Positions 1 through 12,100 of a stretch of DNA of 64,000 bases are shown here, in pieces; positions within the stretch are counted from its first letter, which is position 1, and every line of letters starts with the position of its first letter. Position numbers and translations under genes: made by a program. Source of the DNA: Echinococcus granulosus. Its lineage: Eukaryota; Platyhelminthes; Cestoda; Cyclophyllidea; Taeniidae. The notes below the pieces were generated by a model, which was not told where the DNA came from, did not search any database, and was given only the letters and a program-made list of their open reading frames with translations. The DNA lies in the NCBI RefSeq assembly GCF_000524195.1, contig NW_020170382.1:1363107-1427106 (forward strand), read 5' to 3'.

Positions 1-2783
1 TGTTGTACTAAATGGCACCTTATGCTTTTTCCAAAAGAATCATTATTTTATTGCCCACCACAGTATAATGCAGTAAAAAGTATATCCTTTGAAGTGGCGG
101 CAAAGAATAAGCTTCAAAACTATTGCCTTTCCCATATGCTTTTCTCACTAAGTATTTGCTTTAAATGGTGTACCACCCAAAAGCAACGCTGGTGCTATTC
201 CAGGATATTTAGAATCTGTCTGCCTACCCTATGCTGAAAGATAAGGGAGAGAAAGAGGGATGCTCTGCCTCATTCTAATCCTCATCCTCCATATTCCCAT
301 AATGATCACTTCATACTCCTAAGGCCTGTTTCGTGGAAACGATGTTTTTGCTTTGCCGAGTAGGAACGGGATTTTCGCCTATCTGATCCTGGTAGTTTCT
401 GAAAATCAAGCGGCCTTCTTACACAGCTTCGACCTGTTTCGGGCTGAATTAATCGAGTAAATTTCAGTCTCAGTTGTTGGCTTGCCTACGGCAAGTGAAC
501 GATTTCGTCTCCAATGTATCGGACACACTCGCAAGCACGTACAGATTGACCAGTCTTCTAGCGATGAAATGCCACTTACCTTTGAACTGTGAGCTAGGTA
601 GTGAATGAAGCCCTTGAAGACAAACAAGGCTGCATTTTTTCAGGCTCTTCATGCATTTTCAAGATTGCATTTGCGCCTGTTGGCGAATAATGACATGCTC
701 TGAGGCAACAGCCTGCACTACTCATCTAAGTCCCACACCTTTTTAACAGTTAAAATATTCTAAAAATGCAATTGCAGAACCAAGCTTATCCAGCGCAGAT
801 ATACATTCACATGCTGTGGTCTTCATTTCACCATTATCCATTCTCGTGTCAGCTGGGTCTCTCGGGTTACGTATTTGAGAGATTAATGCTCCCCAACAAA
901 ATGGATGGTTCGAGTTCTATGCATTGCTGTCTCAGCAAAATCGGCCCTATGGCAGCGCCCATTCGGAGGATAATTTGAGTCCAATTCTGAGTGCTAATTT
1001 TGAACTTTCATAATAAGAGAAATGCAAAGTTTTATTCAAACTGCCGAGTTTTTGACGTTTTACGGTTTGATGAGTGCATAATTAAAGAAATGGCCCAGAA
1101 CCTCATCAGCACAACGATCAGATCCACTTAGGTATATTAAGACGAGGTAATTACTTTTGTAAGGTGCATCCATGACATTTGGAATATTTGGCGACACGTT
1201 AGCTATTATGAGTAGACAAGGAACATAAATCGTATGCTTGCGACACTGCATTTAAGGCAGGAAGCTGTTGTGTCACATATACGTGCCGCTGGCAGGAAGG
1301 GCATCAGCCGTTTTAATCAGAGTGTAAAGAAAGCCTTTTTACTCTATGGGACTCTAACCCTTTAATAAAAGTCGACATGTTTTCAACAACTTTATTTTAC
1401 TAAGTAGACGATAGTTTTTCGTTTAAAATACAACTCTGCTCCAATGAATTGTGTTTTTTACAGAATCTCACTAAAATACTGTGTTTAAACAACATTTCCG
1501 CAAGCTTTTAAAAGATTCTTGCCTCTAGCACCATTTGCAAGAAGTGAGGGTGTGTCTTTGAACTTTTCTAGGACAGGAAATAGCCCAACAGCCTACAGCA
1601 ATTTTTCCCAATGTAAGAAAACACAAAGGTTTTCGCAGTCAATTTGTAATTGGCACTTTGGTTCACGCCAACAATGGGATATGCCTTGCAACATTAGGAA
1701 CCTAATTGTGAAAAATTAGCAATTTAGCTAATTGAAGGAAGTTGGTAATATTTACATGTCTACTAGACTTTACTTGCGTGTCTACATTGCATTTGCTCTT
1801 GATGGAATAGCGGATCTGCTCAGAATGTTTGCACAAATGTTTAGCTAAAACTTGAAGAATTACTTAATTAGTGGTATTTTAATATGAGTTTTTCGAGTGC
1901 GAAGAATCGAGAATTAATTCAGAAACAGCAGACACCTATCAATCCAGAATTCGCGACATTTGGGACCGCGTACGCTTTCCCTATTTTTTGAATGAGATGG
2001 CTTTTTGCATTTTCTTCCCAGCCTCTGGTTGGCATGCATATTTATCTTTTGTAATTTCTTCCTATTTCTTTTAAGGACGTCACATCTGTCTTGTAGCAAA
2101 ATTAAAGTGGCAGGAAAGAAAGGAATGCATCGATCTACGGGTTGCTCATAGAAAATAACGAATAAGTGAACGCGCTTTTTTTTCTGTGCAAATTTGGAGC
2201 ATTCAACATCTTTTTCAAAGTGAACAGGATTTATATGCAGTGGCGGTTGCCAAATTTTGGCTGATTTATAAATAGCAAAGCTTGGATTTTATGTGCAGTG
2301 TAACATCCAGTGCAACCAGAAGCGATGCCCATTTCTCCGTGGAAAAAGTATTAGGAATTAATGAATGGATGAATGAACAAAATGGATGGAATTTAAAAGA
2401 TGTTCTATCAATTATGGGGCTTATTGATGTTGCGACGTTTACTCTTAATTCTTTAAAAAGCAAAGTGTAGGTATTACAGCGAACCATCTCTGAAGTGGTA
2501 AAAAGGCATATTTTTATCGATAGAGAATCTAGTATTGGTATAAAGAGAGGTTAGAATATTAGAGGCTTGGACAGAAAGACGTGCCTCCAAGATGAAGACT
2601 AAACCCGCGGAGATTGAAGAAACCGTGTAGCTAAAGGCGCATTTTAAGTAATGTCAAAAATTGTAAGTCAATACCACAATCGTCACAATAAAATTTAATC
2701 CCGGGCTGGGGAGAAATTAATCTTAACTTCTAGAATTTTATTGTGTAAAATTTAAGAAAATTATATATGGCACACATTTTTAG
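1..2783. other. No gene recognised
   Basis: Only short open frames without family similarity, convincing splice structure or codon bias. The missing first exon(s) of NSUN7 may lie here or beyond the left edge. Confidence 0.6.
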
Positions 2784-3197
2784 GTATTTTGCTACGCTGC
2801 ATGCCTCCTGAAGTGGTTCAAAGCCGAGCAACAGCGCATTGAACTGTTGACCCAACTACTCGAGGCGCAAAAACAGCACCTTTCACCTCCGATACCTCAT
2901 CTCAACGCTGGTGAAAGCGGCGGTGGTGAGGGTGATGAAGAGGGAGATGAGGAGGAATGGGAATGGGAGGTGGAGGAAGAGGAAGGGGAAGAAGCCTTAC
3001 CAACGGCTCCCACCGAACGAGTGTCCACCTCTGTCAAATCGGCGCGGAAATCGATGGGGGAGGTCGAAGTGAGAAGTGGACATAAGGAGATTGATCTCTC
3101 TGCCTATGATGGAGAAGAAGAGAACGAATTGGAAGCGGAGGAGGAGGAGAAGGAGGAAGAAGAAGAGATTGAGGAGACTCGGATGGTAGCTCCTTCG
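2784..3197 (+). CDS. NSUN7: NSUN7 most upstream exon found (acidic N-terminal region)
   Basis: The frame opens after a T-rich acceptor ending at 2783 and runs for 138 codons to a donor GTATAG at 3198. It joins in phase to the conserved exon at 3271. It encodes a short hydrophobic stretch (VFCYAACLLKWF), a basic/glutamine helix, then a long run of Glu/Gly/Asp with (GAG)n-type codons. The acidic part is not conserved in the family as I know it. The frame has no suitable ATG, so at least one upstream exon is missing. The downstream end is firmer than the upstream end. Confidence 0.6.
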
Positions 3198-6100
3198 GTA
3201 TAGACATGTCTCAACCTTTTTGGGTCTTTCTTTTCTATCGGTGGATAAATTAGTTCTCTTGTATTTACAGGAAGCCCTGACGCCGGCTGTGACAAAACCA
3301 TGCGTCTTTCGGATTCCATTTGCTGATACTACGGAGAAACGACTAGCGTACAATCTTGCATTCTCTGCCATGAAATGTAGGCGTTAACATGCAGAATTGG
3401 CTAAAATGGTCCGTAAAACGAAACGTATTTCTATCACTTTGGTGAAAAGTTCCTAATCCCACGTCCCACTATAAATGGTGAAACAGTCGTCAATAAAGTA
3501 TGCGTAAAACGTCAATACAATTGTTAAAAGGAGGCCTGTAGAACTATGAAAGATATCAGGATATGTATGTGGAGGTGAAACTTACTGTTACGATTATGAC
3601 AGTGGAAAACCATTAAAAACGCAATTTGATCAACGTGGCTTGGTTAATTTGGACGCAAAAATAATACTGTAAACGTTTTCGCACAACGGAAACCGAGGCA
3701 AGTAGGTTAGGGCTATCTTTGGGAACAAATAAAGCATAGGTAGATCTTGGAGAGATGAAATCTCAGAGGAAATTGTGTGTACGCGTCATTTAGCCTCTAC
3801 TTATTTTCACTAGTAGAAATTTACCACGTATTCCCATCTAATTTTGGAATATCAATTTGCTACACAATAAGTGCTGCTTAATAATGAATGTCTCCTCGTC
3901 TTCCTACATCAGACTACAGTATCCTAGACAAGATAGTGGACGAGGTGGGTTTCTACGGGGAGTACCCAGACCTACGAGAGGAGGAGTACCTTGTGCTAGT
4001 GACGCTCTACGACTACACCGCACGCAGCTACCAGCGCCGTACGTCGACAGATGCAGAGATGGCAGTAACGATATCAGACGAGGTCGACATGAAGTCCCCA
4101 AGGTATGCCGGACGCACAATCATCTATCCGCCCACCTTGGAAAGCTTTCAGGTACCATCACTTGTCTTACCATCTGTCCGCTTGACAGCTCGTCTTCCCA
4201 ATTGTCTGCCTAGCTGCCCCACTTTGTTCTGTTGTTTGCTTCGCTCACGCAGACAGTGGAGCAGGCAGTGATTAATATGTCAGTGCACTTCGCGGCTGCA
4301 GTGGCGCGGACACGAGTGAAGGAGCAGGTGGGCTCACTGCATCTCCTCCTACCCGTAGAGTGGCGTGAGGCCGAGAGCATGGCTGAAAACATGCCCTTCT
4401 ATGGATGGTACAATCAACTCCTTGGAAAGTAGGTTTAATCTCACAACAACACTTATAATTGGCTGGTACTAGTGACTACTCCATCTCTAGGTCAAATAAG
4501 TAGCTCACAACTAAAGTCGTGTAAAGGTTTTACTGGGTGGTATAAACATCCTCATGGTCAGTTGGTCAGCCTACGTGGATGGTGCAACAGTTTGCTCACA
4601 CTACAGTTGTTTAATTTTGAGGTATCAAAATTGCTTAATGAACGTAGAATTCATATTTAGGCTAAAGTTATTCAGCACAGTACTTGTGGAACTCTTGAGG
4701 ATTTTGGGTTTCTAATGTGATCAATCAACTCTAAATTAGGGTAATATAATCAGAATTTATGAGAATATGAGAGTTTCTGAAGGCACCTTGATTGTAGAGT
4801 TAAAAGTGATCTAAAGTTGTCATATTTTATTACTTTGAGTCAAAATTAATGTCCATTTTCTCAAGGGAATGCTTTTACGATCCCATAAATGTGCTTTAAA
4901 GTGGCATCCAAGCCACACCACATTAACTCCAAATAGTGGGCATGGTTTGATAATCAACATTTATGTTACTGATGGGTAATTCTTTTACATTGAGATTCAA
5001 TGCAACAGAATCTGCTAAAGCTGTCCTTTCATGCCTGTTTCTTTGCCGAGTTATATTATAGTAAAATCCCCTTCCAATCAGTTGTGCATTTTGTAGTACA
5101 CATAGTAGCAGGCTTTCAAATGTTTAATAGGCACAGAACTGGAATTTTCCACCCTCTCAACCATCAGGGAGGTAGTAAAGCGACGTTAACATTTGCCTTA
5201 TCAACAGGCTTCAAATGACATAAACTATGATTTTAATCGAATCTTAAGTAACCTCTTAGTATCCCAACAATTTTGGCAAAATTCAATAAACCTTCATCAG
5301 GCCAAAAAGTGGTCATGATTCCTTTTCACCTATTTTAGATCAACAATTTCTCCTAATTTAACCAATGAAGAAGTTTCCTTTTTCCCCTTAATGTCTGAGA
5401 GTTGATAGCATCCTCCGATAAGTATCTGTCCTGGCTGTAATTCTGACGGGTCTTAATCCAATCGCACTCCTTAAGTATAATACACGGATGAAGCATAGAC
5501 TGCGATGAGTACTGGATGGTGCTTTATCCCACGTAAAGGTCCGAGGTTGTGCTGAACTGGTTGAAGGAAAACAACTTCACACGAGTTAAGGGTCGCCTGC
5601 CCAACGCGTTGGAGTTCGCCGAGGATGAGCACTGTCCCGACGTTTTTGTCTTCAACACGGCGGACCGTGCGGCTATTATGGAGTCCCAGATCGTACGTGA
5701 TCGATTCCTGATTATTCAGGTGAGAACCTTGCCCACACATCGCCCAAACTCCTTGATTCAATTCTAGTAGGCCAAAGTTATCTTTATGCTCACATTCAAG
5801 GAGTCGTCTACTACGAAGTACCACTTTTATTCCATTCCATAGAGTTAGTTGCGTCCGACACATTGTTGTCGTTACTTGAGAAGGAAAATTACTCTGTTAA
5901 TATGAAAGATTTTGTGGCTGAAAGATGGTAATAATTGAATTGATGTCTCTTCTTATCAGTGATAGTTGTCTTAAAAGCTGCATTTACTTGTTTGGTTTTG
6001 ATAGACACGAAGAATAAAGCAAGTGTGAATTTCAAAAGTGAAACTGCTTCGCAGATTGACGCATACGCTTCCCCTACTCTGATCAGCACACATCATAAAT

Positions 6101-9100
6101 TTACGGGATCCTTTTATGCATATTTGTCGCGAATTTTTGCAAAAACTATCGGTGGTTTTCCCATCTCTTGAGCGAATTGTATGGTAGCCGAATAGGTTCA
6201 TGTTGTCTTTTATGCTCACTCTTCTTAAGCATTTTACGGATTTAAATAATCATTGCAATCTTCATCCTAAGCCCGTGTTTGCTAATTCCACTAATCAGTG
6301 ACGTAGGGTCTCTAAATAACGATAAATAAACCCAACCTATCCACCTCCGTTTTTATTCCACTTTTGATTCTTTCCCAACTGACCACTACTTTCATTCTGG
6401 CATGTTGTTGTCTAATGTTGATGTCCAGAAAAAAACCATAGCCATTACTTAGAAAAATATTTTGAGAAAAATACAGAGGGCGAGGGTAGGCCCAAGGCGG
6501 TGTCTTCCTGAAAGTAATGCGCATGTATTTGTGTACTTAACCAATTAAAAGTTAATTGCTCAAATCCTCTCTGGGTAATATGTTTCGCTCTCGTTCCTTT
6601 TCATAATGACTACGAGAAGCTTCTGTAGATTTGCTACCGAGTCATTTGACCAAAACCCCACTGGTCCCTCTCGGCGATACTACTGGATCTGGAGCCTCGT
6701 CCTGATTAGGGAATGTGTTGGGGGAAGGAGAAATGTGCTGTCCATCTCTTATGCGCATCTCTTATAGTACGAAAACTGGCCTAAGGGTCATTTAATAAGT
6801 TACGAAATTTAAAATAGTGTCGTGGAGATAAGGTTTTACATCTGCTCCTCTTTGCTGCTTTTTTTCACTTTGGTGCTGACCAGTCATATCTAGCTGGGTT
6901 TTATTCAGTTGGTGGGGAGGTGAAGGATGTGTCGCGTGTTAACTTCACCAGTTGTTAATAGCTACTCTACGGAATACGAGACTGGGGTAGTTGCCGAAGG
7001 CTCAAGTCATTTTCAACCCTTCGATTAGGGGCCATCGAAGATTCTACCATCTGCAGCATCTACCCCCTTTCCGTCGTGCTAATGTTTAACATTTAGTCAT
7101 ACAAGTTAGGATATTTGTCAATCAGAGTCAAGTTTGCCTTCCGCAGCAGCCCGAGACTTTCGTGAAGAAGCAATAAGACACAATGCTACTACAGAATATG
7201 TATTGCTGAAGTAGAGAAGGGCGGGGAAACTACTGGCATGGTCCGGAGGCCATGCTGCTAAGTGGAAGTACAAAGGCGAAGCCTTAAGTGTAATTGAAAC
7301 CGAAGCGAAGATTTAAACAAATAATTAAAGTTTCATAAAGAAAATACTTTCCTTCTCTCCATTCGTACACGATCCGACTCCAAAACTGTGCTGAATTAAT
7401 TTAAAGTGAAAGAAAAATGTCCACTTACTTGAGATGAGTCAGACCGTGGCAGTTGAAATATGCCTACAGTAAAATTCAGAAAATTCTATTTTAAATAACG
7501 TGTTATGCAACCAGAATGCACGCACATACCCTCAAAGGCTGTCCCATCCGCTACGATGTCGTACACAAAACGCTTACGCATTTCATTAACCGAACCCACT
7601 GTGAAGCCAGCTATAGTGTTCCTTTATCAAAAATATATTTAACTATGTTTTTAACGGACCTCAAATAAAAATTGTAGGTACTGAAAAAAATGTCAGTCTT
7701 CCCTTAAAAATAAACTCTCGGTTCGACACTGTCTGGACAAAAAGGTAGCCACTCACCCATCTTCATTCACAAATATCCTTCAGATGCAATACTGATTTGC
7801 ACCGTTCAAGCTACTCTTGAAGACGAACCAGGACAGACAAGCCCGTTAGTAGTTCCCTGGTAGACTCAATGGATGTCTGAGCGATCATGAGTGTAAATCC
7901 AAATTGCAAAAGACTGAGGTTCCTACATTGTAGCATTAAATAAAATATCATTCGGCTACAACAAAAAATGACTTGTCCTTTGCTTCAGACGCAATCTAAT
8001 CTCAAAACGGTTTGCCTCACATGCATGCACACATGCGCACACACGCAAGATGTGGTCATTTCTTGAACCGAACCATCGTCCGGAGAGATATTATGCCTTT
8101 GATTTTTATTAAATCATAATCATGGAAGACTGTGAATTGTAACTTCTAAAGATATGATGCATTTGTCTTCTAAAAATGAAAAAAAAAAACTGAATTAGTT
8201 ATGCTTAACTTAAAATAAACCCCTATCCAACGTTATCACTTCCTTGCGATAAATCAACCTTCTATCACCCTTGATTTTTCTCTTCACAAAAGCAGTTCGA
8301 ATGTGATGTTGTTGGAATGATTTTTTTTTTTCAGGACAAGAGCAACCTCTTTGCACTCCATTGTCTCCTGGCTTTCATGGGACCGGGGGAGGAGGTAATG
8401 CTGGTCAACCACCCCAACAGCCTCAACGGCATCCACCTCGAGGGTCTGCTGATGAACAAATTTCCCACCGTCACTCCCGTCCCCACCGTTCGTATTGTTC
8501 GACAGGCCAAGGAGAACGAGGATCCTAAGCTGATTCCCAAATGCGGCTGCAGAAGTAGGTGCTATGTGAAGAAAATTGGTATTGTGAAAATCTCAAAACA
8601 CGAACTCCTTTGCTAGCTATTCAAATAGCCCTTAGATGGGATAGTTTAAATTTTCTCACCACTAAACCAATCGTCTGTCTGAAGCCATGTACCGATAATA
8701 CAATGAAAGATATCGGGTGTCACAAATAACGACAGTTAGCGATATCGTGCCAGTGGATAAACAATCTTCTTAAGTAATCTAAGTTCTTGTCAAAAGTAAA
8801 CAAGCCCTCACGAGGGGATAAGAGAGGATAATATTTTTGTACATTTGTGTTATTAAATCTTGGTAATTTTCCACATTAAATGCTTGTGTTCTCGTACCTT
8901 GAAAGCGTAATGGTGCATTACATTATACAATGTAGCTGCATTAATGCGGCTTTCTAAACATTGCTAATTTGCTGACCCAAGTCGATTATAGCTTAAACTG
9001 CTCGTGCGTTCAAGGATTCATACCAAAAGGTGTCTAGGAACGTCAATCCAATTTCCTGAAACGCGCCGCTAAATGGTGTTATGTGGAGAACTCTATAAAA

Positions 9101-12100
9101 CTCAATGAATCAGAAATTACTCCTGTGAATGTCCTGAAACGGTAAAAAGGTCTAACAGCTACTTTACCCTTATTGAAACACTGAATTCAGCTAATTGACC
9201 CAAAAATGTGAGTTTACATACTTTCAATCGACCTTAAGTGAGTCGAAAATCGTAGCATCTAGATCCAAAGATGATCTTCAGTTGCAGACTACTGTAAGTT
9301 TCAGGAAGTTCAAATTGAATGGATGCTTAGTAGAATCAGAAAATATCCCTCTGAATGTCTGACACTTGCTAAACAGATTCAAATTGGCTTATGTCCATGT
9401 ATCCTGATACCACAATTTACCCAAGATTGCATCAATGGCATTGTGGATAGACCTAAATTCCACCAACTTTCTGCCTGTTTCGAGTACGTGAACAATTCCA
9501 TCCTTTTTCCCTTCCATTTAAACTTGTCTATCATAACAGTTGGAAGACTCATTAACTCTACCGCATTTTGGTGAACCCGATAAAAGCGTTCTAGAATTAA
9601 ATGCCCTTAATTTTGATCGCGAACACCAAGTGATCACGATTTGTCAAATTTTATGTTTACCTAGTACGACCTTCTTTTTCAGCGTTTAGCGGTAATCCGT
9701 GTTATGCAATGAAGTTCACGTGGCCAAAGATGTGTCATTGTAATGAACCCAATAAAGTTTCATAGGCGATGCATAAACCTCGTTAAAAGTGTATTGAGGT
9801 GTAGTTGGCTTGAAATAGGTAAAACTCTTGTTGATGTTATTGTTGGCTGTTGTCGTGAAGTTACAAAAATACTTCCAGCATCTCAAACTCACCGTTATTA
9901 AAATCTGGAAAATAATAAGGTCTATTCTATTGAATTCACTTCTGCCAACAGTACATTTCATTATGTGTTTTTTAAAGTAAGTTCAACAATGTCCATGAAT
10001 ATTCGAAAAGCACATTTGGAGAGCCCTTTCAAATTAAACTTCACGAGTTTGCTTATCCAAATCCGCACCTGTTTTTTTTTTCATTTCGTTGGACTAGCGT
10101 ACAACCACAAATCTCAATAAACAACGCTTGTTAAAACTTGCTTCAAACGGCCAAGGTAATTAACACTCCCCTAGCATTAGAGTACCTAAGCTGAGAAAAG
10201 ATTTATTGTCAAGTTGTTCGTCGAGAATGGATATCCATTTCATCTTGCTATGTTGATTACGGATACAGGGAAGGTTGAGACTTAATACTGCAATCAAGTA
10301 TGCTTCCTTCCAAGCAGTACAACACAATTCATTTTCCAAACAATGCTTTACATCTCGATGGTACTTTCAAAATTAGTTGAAGTTTAACGAAGTCTTACTG
10401 AATTATAAGACCATCGGAGACAGCTGCAGGATCGCGTCTGAAGACCTAATGAAATGCGCCCACGTAAGTCATCGCATATCCGGAACCCGTTAGAGGGACA
10501 GGCAACACACAGCATAGCGATGAGATGGACTTACTAATTTTTAACACGCCCTAGCAACTAGGATGATCACAGATGACTTCTTGACGCTGAATCCCGGCGG
10601 CGAGACCTATAGGGGCCTGCGTCACATCGTGCTTGAGTCCATGGACATGAAAACTGGTGTCGTCAACCCCATCTACTACATTGAATGTGAAAATGAGGGT
10701 TAGTTTGCCACCCCAACCGTTGTTTTGCTTTTTAGCGGATTTTTCTTAAAAGAAGAACAATGATCCTCAGTTCAATCTGTACACCCTAGGTCACACTGCT
10801 TTCGCACCTATTTAGTGCACGTTTACTTTATTGCGCTAATAACTTATTTGCATTTATTTATCTGCATTTATTCACAGTAATATGTTTGTTTAATCGAATG
10901 CATTGACGACAGTCTTAAAACGCCTTAGCTATCCCAGCTCTTAAAGTCCTTTGTAAAGGCTTTGAAACGAAAGTCGCGCCCACTGAAACAGGCCTTATCC
11001 AATCACCCTCATGTCCACCGCTATAACACATGCAAGCCAGACTGCGGGTAGTACGCGGACACAGGTGAAATGAGTCATGACCTTCGCAGGCATGACTCAT
11101 GTCTCCACGATGCCTGCCCGAAAGTCGCAAATAAAGTAGCGGCAATCCGTTTGGCAGTTGAAATAAGCTTGAAAACCAGAGCTTATATACTAAATGCTCG
11201 ACCAGGTATTGGTCAACCACTGAGCAAGATTCACTCCAGTTGCTGTTCACGAATGCGATAGCTCTGGGCCGATCGATCGATCGATTGGTGACATCCAATT
11301 GGTTGGCCGCCTAGCATGTGCACCGGTACACGCGTGCGTGCATGCCAGCAGTCCACCCAGCTGAGCTTTGGTTTGATAAAGTGGCAATATGATTAAAAAT
11401 GATTCCCACCTCCCTACTTAGCCATTCAAATTTCAACAAAGCTCTTAAGCTCTCATCGGTTACTAACTTTTAAAATTCATATTCCTATGGGTGCCTGTAC
11501 ATATCAGTCCCTTTTTACTGCCGATTAATGAAGAAGTAACACACTGAGATGTCAAATTTAGTGTAAAACTTAAATTATGTGGAATCGCACTTTTCTCTCC
11601 ATTTCTGAGTTAAACATGTTAGTGTGAAATCTACCAACAATCAAACTTTCCGATCTCTAAGCATGCCCAAAATTAAGCATCATGGCCTTAATCGTTTTGA
11701 CGGTATTGGTGATTATCGCCAGACTCACGGACAAATTCCTTTTTTTTTCAGATTTATCAATGTTCAAGGATATGTGGACACCCAACGATAATCCACAGAA
11801 GGTTACAAAGCGAGCGGAATTGTTGTCGAAGAATGCCGTCTACCTGAAGCACGCTTTGAAATGTACGTCCTTTGCAGGCATGCTTCACAGCTCTTACTGT
11901 TACTGTAGCTTCCCGGGACTCCCCCAAGACGAAAGAAGACAAAATACTCGGGCAGAATATATTCAGCGCAGGGAAGGTGTCTGGGTATTGGCATGGCCCA
12001 AAATGCCAGCCCACCCAGTGGGGTACAAGGGGGCTAATTCAAAGTACAAAAAGTGGCGCCTCACCAGAACCGAGGGATAAACCACTATCGTATTACAAAC

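Noticed and set aside
2997..3371. 124-codon minus-strand frame opposite the NSUN7 acidic exon
   Set aside because: It is the antisense of GAG-rich coding sequence, giving Ser/Phe/Leu runs. The sense frame carries the conserved NSUN7 residues.
3857..4213. Alternative plus-strand frame overlapping the NSUN7 exon 3913-4151
   Set aside because: The other frame encodes the conserved YSILDKIVDEVG..LVLVTLYDY segment and joins in phase on both sides.
11262..11288. (GATC)n run as a regulatory site
   Set aside because: Four short units only. Treated as simple sequence.
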